A DNA stretch of 64,000 nucleotides, taken from the NCBI GenBank assembly GCA_946800325.1, contig OX326959.1, forward strand, positions 45,197,566-45,261,565, in the 5' to 3' direction. A program made the translations under genes and the position numbers. This stretch comes from Luzula sylvatica (lineage: Eukaryota; Streptophyta; Magnoliopsida; Poales; Juncaceae). Below, one piece after another: positions 50,166 through 62,540 of the stretch (position 1 is its first letter; each line of letters opens with the position of its first letter). The notes under the pieces are model-generated. The model searched no databases. It worked only from the letters and a program-made list of their open reading frames with translations, and was not told the DNA's origin.

Positions 50166-51731
50166 ATGAAAAATGAAGTATCTTGCTCATTTTAGAGAAC
50201 TGTTTTGGTCTTTTTAAGAAAAAATGATAATTGATATTTTTGAAGGTGTTAGACTTCAGTTTTTGATTTTATGCAAAAAATAGCAAAAATAGAAATTTGT
50301 ATGTGTTAGTCTTCAATCACGGAATTTTTTGAGAAAATCATGAAAAATGAAGTATCTTGCTCATTTTAGAGAACTGTTTTGGTCTTTTTTAGAAAAAATG
50401 ATAATTGATATTTTTGAAGGTGTTAGACTTCAGTTTTTGATTTTATGCAAAAAATAGCAAAAATAGAAATTTGTATGTGTTAGTCTTCAATCCCGGAGTT
50501 TTTTGAGAAAAACATGAAAAATGAAGTATTTTGCTCATTTTAGAGAACTATTTTTGTCTTTTTTAGAAAAAATGATAATTGATATTTTTGAAGGTGTTAG
50601 ACTTCATTTTTTGATTTTTTACAAAAAATTGGAAAAATTGAAATTTGTATGTGTTACTCTTCAATCACGGAATTTTTTGAGAAAATCATGAAAATTGAAG
50701 TATTTTGCTTATTTTAGAGAACTATTTTGATCTTTTTTAGAAAAAATGATAATTGATATTTTTGAAGGTGTTAGACTTCAGTTTTTATTTTATGCAAAAA
50801 ATAGGAAAAATAGAAATGTGTATGTGTTAGTCTTCAATCCCGGAGTTTTTCGAGAAAAACATGAAAAATGAAGTATTTTGCTCATTTTAGAAAACTATTT
50901 TGGTCTTTTTTAGAAAAAATGATAATTGATATTTTTGAAGGTGTTAGACTTCAGTTTTTAATTTTTTGCAAAAAATTGGAAAAAATTGAAATTTGTATGT
51001 GTTAGTCTTCAATCACGGAATTTTTTGAGAAAAACTTGAAAAATGAAGTATTTTGCTCATTTTAGAGAACTATTTTGTTCTTTTTTAGAAAAAATGATAA
51101 TTGATATTTTTGAAGGTGTTAGACTTCAGTTTTTGATTTTTTGCAAAAAATTGGAAAAATTGAAATTTGTATGTATTAGTCTTTAATCCAGGAGTTTTTT
51201 GAGAAAAACATGAAAAATGAAGTATTTTGCTCATTTTAGTGAACTATTTTGGACTTTTTTAGAAAAAATGATAATTGATATTTTTTAAGGTGTTAGACTT
51301 TAGTTTTTGATTTTTTGCAAAAAATTGGAAAAATTGAAATTTGTATGTATTAGTCTTTAATCCCGGAGTTTTTTGAGAAAAACATGAAAAATGAAGTATT
51401 TTGCTCATTTCAGTGAACTATTTTGGACTTTTTTAGTAAAAATGATAATTGATATTTTTTAAGGTGTTAGACTTCAGTTTTTGATTTTTTGCAAAAAATT
51501 GGAAAAATTGAAATTTGTATGTGTTAGTCTTCAATCAAGGAATTTTTTGAGAAAAACATGAAAAATGAAGTATTTTGCTCATTTTAGAGAACTATTTTGG
51601 TCTTTTTTATAAAAAAATATAATTGATATTTTTTAAGGTGTTAGACTTCAGTTTTTGATTTTTTGCAAAAAAATGGAAAAATAGAAATTTGTATGTGTTA
51701 GTCTTCAATCACGGAATTTTTTGAGAAAAAC

Positions 51732-51871
51732 ATGAAAAATGAAGTATTTTGCAAATTTTGGAGAACTATTTTGGTCTTTTTTAGACTTCAGTTTTTGATT
51801 TTTTGCAAAAAATTGGAAAAATTGAAATTTGTATGTGTAAGTCTTCAATCACGGAATTTTTTGAGAAAATC
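51732..51871. repeat. 140-bp monomer with GCAAATTTTGG (D6 copy 1)
   Basis: Same class as the second member of the 50.0-kb pair; ends with the private GTAAGTCTTC, which is shared with the partner at 57516. Confidence 0.92.
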
Positions 51872-52570
51872 ATGAAAAATGAAGTATCTTGCTCATTTTA
51901 GAGAACTGTTTTGGTCTTTTTAAGAAAAAATGATAATTGATATTTTTGAAGGTGTTAGACTTCAGTTTTTGATTTTATGCAAAAAAATAGCAAAAATAGA
52001 AATTTGTATGTGTTAGTCTTCAATCACGGAATTTTTTGAGAAAATCATGAAAAATGAAGTATCTTGCTCATTTTAGAGAACTGTTTTGGTCTTTTTTAGA
52101 AAAAATGATAATTGATATTTTTGAAGGTGTTAGACATCAGTTTTTGATTTTATGCAAAAAAATAGCAAAAATAGAAATTTGTATGTGTTAGTCTTCAATC
52201 CCGGAGTTTTTTGAGAAAAACATGAAAAATGAAGTATTTTGCTCATTTTAGAGAACTATTTTGGTCTTTTTTAGAAAAAATGATAATTGATATTTTTGAA
52301 GGTGTTAGACTTCATTTTTTGATTTTTTGCAAAAAAATTGGAAAAATTGAAATTTGTATGTGTTACTCTTCAATCACGGAATTTTTTGAGAAAATCATGA
52401 AAAATGAAGTATTTTGCTTATTTTAGAGAACTATTTTGATCTTTTTTAGAAAAAATGATAATTGATATTTTTGAAGGTGTTAGACTTCAGTTTTTTATTT
52501 TATGCAAAAAATAGGAAAAATAGAAATTTGTATGTGTTAGTCTTCAATCACGGAATTTTTTCAGAAAAAC

Positions 52571-52710
52571 ATGAAAAATGAAGTATTTTGCTAATTTTGG
52601 AGAACTATTTTGGTCTTTTTTAGACTTCAGTTTTTGATTTTTTGCAAAAAATTGGAAAAATTGAAATTTGTATGTGTTAGTCTTCATTCACGGAATTTTT
52701 TGAGAAAATC
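52571..52710. repeat. 140-bp monomer with GCTAATTTTGG (D6 copy 1)
   Basis: Preceded by TTTTTTCAGAAAAAC and carrying CTTCATTCACGG, both shared with the partner at 58354. Confidence 0.92.
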
Positions 52711-55669
52711 ATGAAAAATGAAGTATCTTGCACATTTTAGAGAACTGTTTTGGTCTTTTTTAGAAAAAATGATAATTGATATTTTTGAAGGTGTTAGACT
52801 TCAGTTTTTGATTTTATGCAAAAAATAGCAAAAATAGAAATTTGTATGTGTTAGTCTTCAATTCAGGAGTTTTTTGAGAAAAACATGAAAAATGAAGTAT
52901 TTTGCTCATTTTAGAGAACTATTTTGGTCTTTTTTAGAAAAAATGATAATTGATATTTTTGAAGGTGTTAAACTTCATTTTTTGATTTTTTGCAAAAAAT
53001 TGGAAAAATTGAAATTTGTATGTGTTAGTCTTCAATCCCGGAGTTTTTTGAGAAAAACATGAAAAATGAAGTATTTTGCTCATTTTAGAGAACTATTTTG
53101 GTCTTTTTTAGAAAAAATGATAATTGATATTTTTGAAGGTGTTAGACTTCATTTTTTGATTTTTTGCAAAAAATTGGAAAAATTGAAATTTGTATGTGTT
53201 ACTCTTCAATCACGGAATTTTTTGAGAAAATCATGAAAAATGAAGTATTTTGCTTATTTTAGAGAACTATTTTGATCTTTTTTAGAAAAAATGATAATTG
53301 ATATTTTTGAAGGTGTTAGACTTCAGTTTTTTATTTTATGCAAAAAATTGGAAAAATTGAAATTTGTATGTGTTAGTCTTCAATCACGGAATTTTTTGCG
53401 AAAATCTTGAAAAATGAAGTATTTTGCTCATTTTAGAGAACTATTTTGTTCTTTTTTAGAAAAAATTATAATTGATATTTTTGAAGGTGTTAGACTTCAG
53501 TTTTTGATTTTATGCAAAAAATAGGAAAAATAGAAATTTGTATGTGTTAGTCTTCAATCCCGGAGTTGTTTGAGAAAATCATGAAAAATGAAGTAGTTTG
53601 CTCATTTTAGAGAACTATTTTGGTCTTTTTTAGAAAAAATGATAATTGATATTTTTGAAGGTGTTAGATTTCAGTTTTTGATTTTATGCTAAAATAGGAA
53701 AAATAGAAATTTGTATGTGTTAGTCTTCAATCCCGGAGTTTTTCGAGAAAAACATGAAAAATGAAGTATTTTGCTCATTTTAGAGAACTATTTTGGTCTG
53801 TTTTACAAAAAATGATAATTGATATTTTTGAAGGTGTTAAACTTCAGTTTTTTATTTTTTGCAAAAAATTGGAAAAATTGAAATTTGTATGTGTTAGTCT
53901 TCAATTACGGAATTTTTTGAGAAAATCTTGAAAAATGAAGTATTTTGCTCATTTTAGAGAACTATTTTGTTCTTTTTTAGAAAAAATGATAATTGATATT
54001 TTTGAAGGTGTTAGACTTCAGTTTTTGATTTTTTGCAAAAATTTGGAAAAATTGAAATTTGTATGTGTTAGTCTTCAATCCTGGAGTTTTTTGAGAAAAA
54101 CATGAAAAATGAAGTATTTTGCTCATTTTAGAGAACTATTTTGGTCATTTTTAGAAAAAATGATAATTGATATTTTTGAAGGTGTTAGACTTCATTTTTT
54201 GATTTTTTGCAAAAAATTGGAAAAATTGAAATTTGTATGTGTTACTCTTCAATCACGGAATTTTTTGAGAAAATCATGAGAAATGAAGTATCTTGCTTAT
54301 TTTAGAGAACTATTTTGATCTTTTTTAGAAAAAATGATAATTGATATTTTTGAAGGTGTTAGACTTCAGTTTTTTATTTTATGCAAAAATTAGGAAAAAT
54401 AGAAATTTGTATGTGTTAGTCTTCAATCCCGGAGTTTTTTGAGAAAAACATGAAAAATGAAGTATTTTGCTCATTTTAGTGAACTATTTGGTCTTTTTTT
54501 AGAAAAAATGATAATTGATATTTTTTAAGGTGTTACTCTTCAGTTCTTGATTTTTTGCAAAAAATTGGAAAAATTGAAATTTGTATGTGTTACTCTTCAA
54601 TCACGGAATGTTTTGAGAAAATCATGAAAAATGAAGTAGTTTGCTCATTTTAGAGAACTATTTTGGTCTTTTTTAGAAAAAATGATAATTGATATTTTTG
54701 AAGGTGTTAGACTTCAGTTTTTTATTTTATGCAAAAAATAGGAAAAATAGAAATGTGTATGTGTTAGTCTTCAATCCCGGAGTTTTTCGAGAAAAACATG
54801 AAAAATGAAGTATTTTGCTCATTTTAGTGAACTATTTTGGTCTTTTTTAGAAAAAATGATAATTGATATTTTTGAAGGTGTTAGACTTCAGTTTTTAATG
54901 TTTTGCAAAAAATTGGAAAAAATTGAAATTTGTATGTGTTAGTCTTCAATCACGGAGTTTTTCGAGAAAAACATGAAAAATGAAGTATTTTGCTCATTTT
55001 AGAGAACTATTTTGGTCTTTTTTAGAAAAAATGATAATTGATATTTTTGAAGGTGTTAGACTTCAGTTTTTAATTTTTTGCAAAAAATTGGAAAAAATTG
55101 AAATTTGTATGTGTTAGTCTTCAATCACGGAATGTTTTGAGAAAAACTTGAAGAATGAAGTATTTTGCTCATTTTAGAGAACTATTTTGGTCTTTTTTAG
55201 AAAAAATGATAATTGATATTTTTGAAGGTGTTAGATTTCAGTTTTTAATTTTTTGCAAAAAATTGGAAAAAATTGAAATTTGTATGTGTTAGTCTTCAAT
55301 CACGGAATTTTTTAGAAAAACTTGAAAAATGAAGTATTTTGCTCATTTTAGAGAACTATTTTGTTCTTTTTTAGAAAAAATGATAATTGATATTTTTGAA
55401 GGTGTTAGACTTCAGTTTTTGATTTTTTGCAAAAAATTGGAAAAATTGAAATTTGTATGTATTAGTCTTTAATCCTGGAGTTTTTTGAGAAAAACATGAA
55501 AAATGAAGTATTTTGCTCATTTTAGTGAACTATTTTGGACTTTTTTAGAAAAAATGATAATTGATATTTTTTAAGGTGTTAGACTTCAGTTTTTGATTTT
55601 TTGCAAAAAATTGGAAAAATTGAAATTTGTATGTGTTAGTCTTCAATCACGGAATTTTTTGAGAAAATC

Positions 55670-55949
55670 ATGAAAAATGAAGTATTTTGCTAATTTTGGA
55701 GAACTATTTTGGTCTTTTTTAGACTTCAGTTTTTGATTTTTTGCAAAAAAATGGAAAAATAGAAATTTGTATGTGTTAGTCTTCAATCACGGAATTTTTT
55801 GAGAAAAACATGAAAAATGAAGTATTTTGCAAATTTTGGAGAACTATTTTGGTCTTTTTTAGACTTCAGTTTTTGATTTTTTGCAAAAAATTGGAAAAAT
55901 TGAAATTTGTATGTGTTAGTCTTCAATCACGGAATTTTTTGAGAAAATC
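55670..55949. repeat. Two adjacent 140-bp monomers (D6 copy 2)
   Basis: Units 55670-55809 and 55810-55949 are the exact partners of the 49886 pair, at offset 5784. Confidence 0.93.
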
Positions 55950-57515
55950 ATGAAAAATGAAGTATCTTGCTCATTTTAGAGAACTGTTTTGGTCTTTTTA
56001 AGAAAAAATGATAATTGATATTTTTGAAGGTGTTAGACTTCAGTTTTTGATTTTATGCAAAAAATAGCAAAAATAGAAATTTGTATGTGTTAGTCTTCAA
56101 TCACGGAATTTTTTGAGAAAATCATGAAAAATGAAGTATCTTGCTCATTTTAGAGAACTGTTTTGGTCTTTTTTAGAAAAAATGATAATTGATATTTTTG
56201 AAGGTGTTAGACTTCAGTTTTTGATTTTATGCAAAAAATAGCAAAAATAGAAATTTGTATGTGTTAGTCTTCAATCCCGGAGTTTTTTGAGAAAAACATG
56301 AAAAATGAAGTATTTTGCTCATTTTAGAGAACTATTTTTGTCTTTTTTAGAAAAAATGATAATTGATATTTTTGAAGGTGTTAGACTTCATTTTTTGATT
56401 TTTTACAAAAAATTGGAAAAATTGAAATTTGTATGTGTTACTCTTCAATCACGGAATTTTTTGAGAAAATCATGAAAATTGAAGTATTTTGCTTATTTTA
56501 GAGAACTATTTTGATCTTTTTTAGAAAAAATGATAATTGATATTTTTGAAGGTGTTAGACTTCAGTTTTTATTTTATGCAAAAAATAGGAAAAATAGAAA
56601 TGTGTATGTGTTAGTCTTCAATCCCGGAGTTTTTCGAGAAAAACATGAAAAATGAAGTATTTTGCTCATTTTAGAAAACTATTTTGGTCTTTTTTAGAAA
56701 AAATGATAATTGATATTTTTGAAGGTGTTAGACTTCAGTTTTTAATTTTTTGCAAAAAATTGGAAAAAATTGAAATTTGTATGTGTTAGTCTTCAATCAC
56801 GGAATTTTTTGAGAAAAACTTGAAAAATGAAGTATTTTGCTCATTTTAGAGAACTATTTTGTTCTTTTTTAGAAAAAATGATAATTGATATTTTTGAAGG
56901 TGTTAGACTTCAGTTTTTGATTTTTTGCAAAAAATTGGAAAAATTGAAATTTGTATGTATTAGTCTTTAATCCAGGAGTTTTTTGAGAAAAACATGAAAA
57001 ATGAAGTATTTTGCTCATTTTAGTGAACTATTTTGGACTTTTTTAGAAAAAATGATAATTGATATTTTTTAAGGTGTTAGACTTTAGTTTTTGATTTTTT
57101 GCAAAAAATTGGAAAAATTGAAATTTGTATGTATTAGTCTTTAATCCCGGAGTTTTTTGAGAAAAACATGAAAAATGAAGTATTTTGCTCATTTCAGTGA
57201 ACTATTTTGGACTTTTTTAGTAAAAATGATAATTGATATTTTTTAAGGTGTTAGACTTCAGTTTTTGATTTTTTGCAAAAAATTGGAAAAATTGAAATTT
57301 GTATGTGTTAGTCTTCAATCAAGGAATTTTTTGAGAAAAACATGAAAAATGAAGTATTTTGCTCATTTTAGAGAACTATTTTGGTCTTTTTTATAAAAAA
57401 ATATAATTGATATTTTTTAAGGTGTTAGACTTCAGTTTTTGATTTTTTGCAAAAAAATGGAAAAATAGAAATTTGTATGTGTTAGTCTTCAATCACGGAA
57501 TTTTTTGAGAAAAAC

Positions 57516-57655
57516 ATGAAAAATGAAGTATTTTGCAAATTTTGGAGAACTATTTTGGTCTTTTTTAGACTTCAGTTTTTGATTTTTTGCAAAAAATTGG
57601 AAAAATTGAAATTTGTATGTGTAAGTCTTCAATCACGGAATTTTTTGAGAAAATC
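57516..57655. repeat. 140-bp monomer with GCAAATTTTGG (D6 copy 2)
   Basis: Partner of 51732, including GTAAGTCTTC. Confidence 0.92.
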
Positions 57656-58353
57656 ATGAAAAATGAAGTATCTTGCTCATTTTAGAGAACTGTTTTGGTC
57701 TTTTTAAGAAAAAATGATAATTGATATTTTTGAAGGTGTTAGACTTCAGTTTTTGATTTTATGCAAAAAATAGCAAAAATAGAAATTTGTAGGTGTTAGT
57801 CTTCAATCACGGAATTTTTTGAGAAAATCATGAAAAATGAAGTATCTTGCTCATTTTAGAGAACTGTTTTGGTCTTTTTTAGAAAAAATGATAATTGATA
57901 TTTTTGAAGGTGTTAGACATCAGTTTTTGATTTTATGCAAAAAAATAGCAAAAATAGAAATTTGTATGTGTTAGTCTTCAATCCCGGAGTTTTTTGAGAA
58001 AAACATGAAAAATGAAGTATTTTGCTCATTTTAGAGAACTATTTTGGTCTTTTTTAGAAAAAATGATAATTGATATTTTTGAAGGTGTTAGACTTCATTT
58101 TTTGATTTTTTGCAAAAAAATTGGAAAAATTGAAATTTGTATGTGTTACTCTTCAATCACGGAATTTTTTGAGAAAATCATGAAAAATGAAGTATTTTGC
58201 TTATTTTAGAGAACTATTTTGATCTTTTTTAGAAAAAATGATAATTGATATTTTTGAAGGTGTTAGACTTCAGTTTTTTATTTTATGCAAAAAATAGGAA
58301 AAATAGAAATTTGTATGTGTTAGTCTTCAATCACGGAATTTTTTCAGAAAAAC

Positions 58354-58493
58354 ATGAAAAATGAAGTATTTTGCTAATTTTGGAGAACTATTTTGGTCTT
58401 TTTTAGACTTCAGTTTTTGATTTTTTGCAAAAAATTGGAAAAATTGAAATTTGAATGTGTTAGTCTTCATTCACGGAATTTTTTGAGAAAATC
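58354..58493. repeat. 140-bp monomer with GCTAATTTTGG (D6 copy 2)
   Basis: Partner of 52571; has TTTGAATGTG where the partner has TTTGTATGTG. Confidence 0.92.
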
Positions 58494-58810
58494 ATGAAAA
58501 ATGAAGTATCTTGCTCATTTTAGAGAACTGTTTTGGTCTTTTTTAGAAAAAATGATAATTGATATTTTTGAAGGTGTTAGACTTCAGTTTTTGATTTTAT
58601 GCAAAAAATAGCAAAAATAGAAATTTGTATGTGTTAGTCTTCAATTCAGGAGTTTTTTGAGAAAAACATGAAAAATGAAGTATTTTGCTCATTTTAGAGA
58701 ACTATTTTGGTCTTTTTTAGAAAAAATGATAATTGATATTTTTGAAGGTGTTAAACTTCATTTTTTGATTTTTTGCAAAAAATTGGAAAAATTGAAATTT
58801 GTATGTGTTA

Positions 58811-60660
58811 CTCTTCAATCACGGAATTTTTTGAAAAAATCATGAAAAATTAAGTATTTTGCTTATTTTAGAGAACTATTTTGATATTTTTTAGAAAAAA
58901 TGATAATTGATATTTTTGAAGGTGTTAGACTTCAGTTTTTTATTTTATGCAAAAAATAGGAAAAATAGAAATGTGTATGTGTTAGTCTTCAATCCCGGAG
59001 TTTTTCGAGAAAAACATGAAAAATGAAGTATTTTGTTCATTTTAGAGAACTATTTTGGTCTTTTTTAGAAAAAATGATAATTGATATTTTTGAAGGTGTT
59101 AGACTTCAGTTTTTTATTTTTTGCAAAAAATTGGAAAAAATTGAAATTTGTATGTGTTAGTCTTCAATCACGGAATTTTTTGAGAAAAACTTGAAAAATG
59201 AAGTATTTTGCTCATTTTAGAGAACTATTTTGTTCTTTTTTAGAAAAAATGATAATTGATATTTTTGAAGGTGTTAGACTTCAGTTTTTTGATTTTTTGC
59301 AAAAAATTGGAAAAATTGAAATTTGTATGTATTAGTCTTTAATCCCGGAGTTTTTTGAGAAAAACATGAAAAATGAAGTATTTTGCTCATTTTAGTGAAC
59401 TATTTTGGACTTTTTTAGAAAAAATGATAATTGATATTTTTTAAGGTGTTAGACTTAAGTTTTTGATTTTTTGCAAAAAATTGGAAAAATTGAAATTTGT
59501 ATGTATTAGTCTTTAATCCCGGAGTTTTTTGAGAAAAACATGAAAAATGAAGTATTTTGCTCATTTTAGTGAGCTATTTTGGACTTTTTTAGTAAAAATG
59601 ATAATTGATATTTTTTAAGGTATTAGACTTCAGTTTTTGATTTTTTGAAAAAAATTGGAAAAATTGAAATTTGTATTTGTTAGTCTTCAATCAAGGAATT
59701 TTTTGAGAAAAACATGAAAAATGAAGTATTTTGCTCATTTTAGAGAACTATTTTGGTCTTTTTTAGAAAAAATGATAATTGATATTTTTGAAGGTGTTAG
59801 ACTTTAGTTTTTGATTTTTTGCAAAAAATTGGAAAAATTGAAATTTGTATGTGTTACTCTTCAATCACGGAATGTTTTGAGAAAATCATGAAAAATGAAG
59901 TAGTTTGCTCATTTTAGAGAACTATTTTGGTCTTTTTTAGAAAAAATGATAATTGATATTTTTGAAGGTGTTAGACTTCAGTTTTTGATTTTATGCAAAA
60001 AATAGGAAAAATATAAATTTGTATCTGTTAGTCTTCAATCCCGGAGTTTTTCGAGAAAAACATGAAAAATGATGTATTTTGCTCAATTTAGAGAACTAAT
60101 TTGGTCTTTTTTAGAAAAAAAAATAATTGATATTTTTTAAGGTGTTAGACTTCAGTTTTTTATTTTTTGCAAAAAAATGGAAAAATAGAAATTTGTATGT
60201 GTTAGTCTTCAATCACGGAATTTTTTGAGAAAAACATGAAAAATGAAGTATTTTGCTAATTTTGGAGAACTATTTTGGTCTTTTTTAGACTTCAGTTTTT
60301 GATTTTTTGCAAAAAATTGGAAAAATTGAAATTTGTATGTGTTAGTCTTCAATCACGGAATTTATTGAGAAAATCATGAAAAATGAAGTATCTTGCTCAT
60401 TTTAGAGAACTGTTTTGGTCTTTTTTAGAAAAAATGATAATTGATATTTTTGAAGGTGTTAGACTTCGGTTTTTGATTTTATGCAAAAAATAGCAAAAAT
60501 AGAAATTTGTATGTGTTAGTCTTCAATCCCGGAGTTTTTTGAGAAAAACATGAAAAATGAAGTATTTTGCTCATTTTAGAGAACTATTTTGGTCTTTTTT
60601 AGAAAAAATGATAATTGATATTTTTGAAGGTGTTAAACTTCAGTTTTTGATTTTTTGCAA
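58811..60660. repeat. Satellite stretch with the monomer order of 32.95-34.2 kb
   Basis: From about 58.83 to 60.08 kb the monomer order follows 32.95-34.2 kb at an offset near 25.87 kb, ending with the GATGTATTTTGCTCAATTTAG unit (34194 and about 60066). It then switches to a unit with AGAAAAAAAAATAATTG near 60112 and to the 140-bp GGAGAAC group. This shows that an old long unit has been copied over more than 25 kb. Confidence 0.75.
60236..60375. repeat. 140-bp monomer with GCTAATTTTGG
   Basis: Lies outside D6 but has its lineage marker. TTTATTGAG near 60362 is private. Confidence 0.92.
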
Positions 60661-62540
60661 AAAATTGGAAAAATTGAAATTTGTATGTGTTAGTCTTCAA
60701 TCACGGAATTTTTTGAGAAAAACATGAAAAATGAAGTATTTTGCTCATTTTAGTGAACTATTTTGGTCTTTTTTAGAAAAAATTATAATTGATATTTTTT
60801 AAGGTGTTAGACTTCAGTTTTTGATTTTTTTCAAAATAATGGAAAAATAGAAATTTGTATGTGTTAGTCTTCAATCACGGAATTTTTTGAGAAAAACATG
60901 AAAAATGAAGTATTTTGCTCATTTTGGAGAACTATTTTGGTCTTTTTTAGACTTCAGTTTTTGATTTTTTGCAAAAAATTGGAAAAATTGAAATTTGTAT
61001 GTGTTAGTCTTCAATCACGGAATTTTTTGAGAAAATCATGAAAAATGAAGTATCTTGCTCATTTTAGAGAACTTTTTTGGTCTTTTTTAGAAAAAATGAT
61101 AATTGATATTTTTGAAGGTGTTAGACTTCAGTTTTTGATTTTATGCAAAAAATAGGAAAAATAGAAATTTGTATGTGTTAGTCTTCAATCCCGGAGTTTT
61201 TTGAGAAAAACATGAAAAATGAAGTATTTTTCTCATTTTAGAGAACTATTTTGGTCTTTTTTAGAAAAAATGATAATAGATATTTTTGAAGTTGTTAGAC
61301 TTCATTTTTTTATTTTTTGCAAAAAATTGGAAAAATTGAAATTTGTATGTGTTACTCTTCAATCACGGAATGTTTTGAGAAAATCATGAAAAATGAAGTA
61401 TTTTGCTTATTTTAGAGAACTATTTTGATCTTTTTTAGAAAAAATGATAATTGATATTTTTGAAGGTGTTAGACTTCAGTTTTTTATTTTATGCAAAAAA
61501 TAGGAAAAATAGAAATTTGTATGTGTTAGTCTTCAATCCCGGAGTTTTTTGAGAAAAACATGAAAAATGAAGTATTTTGCTCATTTTAGTGAACTATTTT
61601 GGTCTTTTTTAGAAAAAATGATAATTGATATTTTTTAAGGTGTTAGACTTCAGTTTTTGATTTTTTGCAAAAAATTGGAAAAATTGAAATTTGTATGTGT
61701 TAGTCTTCAATCACGGAATTTTTTGAGAAAAACATGAAAAGTGAAGTATTTTGCTCATTTTAGAGAACTATTTTGGTCTTTTTTAGAAAAAATGATAATT
61801 GATATTTTTGAAGGTGTTAGACTTCAGTTATTGATTTTTTGCAAAAAATTGGAAAAATTGAAATTTGTATGTATTAGTCTTTAATCCCGGAGTTTTTTGA
61901 GAAAAACATGAAAAATGAAGTATTTTTCTCATTTTAGTTAACTATTTTGGACTTTTTTAGAAAAAATGATAATTGATATTTTTTAAGGTGTTAGACTTCA
62001 GTTTTTTATTTTTTGCAAAAAATTGGAAAAATTGAAATTTGTATGTGTTAGTCTTCAATCAAGGAATTTTTTTAGAAACACATGAAAAATGAAGTATTTT
62101 GCTCATTTTAGAGAACTATTTTGGTCTTTTTTAGAAAAAATGATAATTGATATTTTTGAAGGTGTTAGACTTCAGTTTTTTATTTTTTGCAAAAAATTGG
62201 AAAATTTGAAATTTGTATGTGTTAGTCTTCAATCACGGAATTTTTTGAGAAAATCTTGAAAAATGAAGTATTTTGCTCATTTTAGAGAACTATTTTGGTC
62301 TTTTTTAAAAAAAATGATAATTGATATTTTTGAAGGTGTTAGACTTCAGTTTTTGATTTTTTGCAAAAAATTGGAAAAATTGAAATTTGTATGTGTTAGT
62401 CTTCAATCCCGGAGTTTTTTGAGAAAAACATGAAAAATGAAGTATTTTGCTCATTTTAGTGAACTATTTTGGTCTTTTTTAGAAAAAATTATAATTGATA
62501 TTTTTTAAGGTGTTAGACTTCAATTTTTGATTTTTTGCAA
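60661..62540. repeat. Tandem block D7, copy 1 (1.88-kb unit)
   Basis: TCAAAATAATGG at 60831 pairs with GCAAAATAATGG at 62711, the 140-bp monomer at 60898 with 62778, CAGTTATTGATT near 61825 with 63705, and TTTTTTTAGAAACACATG near 62066 with 63946. All give offset 1880, the length of 11 monomers with one 34-bp deletion. The size equals D2, but the monomer order differs. Confidence 0.86.
60898..61037. repeat. 140-bp monomer, GCTCATTTTGGAG (D7 copy 1)
   Basis: Followed by a TATCTTGCTC unit with GAACTTTTTTGG in place of the usual GAACTGTTTTGG. Confidence 0.92.

Larger units (their letters stand above)
47241..53022. repeat. Tandem block D6, copy 1 (5.78 kb)
   Basis: Repeats directly as 53023-58810 at offset 5783-5784. 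The size equals 34 monomers less four 34-bp deletions, within a few bases, and the four 140-bp units (49886, 50026, 51732, 52571) have exact partners. Rare shared markers include TTTTGCGAAAATC (47611/53395), TTATGCTAAAATAGG (about 47900/53684), GGTCTGTTTTAC (about 48012/53796), CTTGAAGAATG (about 49364/55148) and GTAAGTCTTC (51837/57621). I noted about a dozen differences, consistent with well over 99% identity. Confidence 0.92.
53023..58810. repeat. Tandem block D6, copy 2 (5.78 kb)
   Basis: Differences from copy 1 seen by eye: GGAGTTGTTTGAG near 53566, TTTTTGAAGG near 53830 where copy 1 has TTTTTTAAGG, GGTCATTTTTAG near 54144, one fewer A near 57767, TGTAGGTGTTAG near 57788, TTTGAATGTG near 58450, and TTGCTCATTTTAG near 58510 where copy 1 has TTGCACATTTTAG. 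The right end is near 58810, where TTACTC replaces TTAGTC. Confidence 0.92.
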
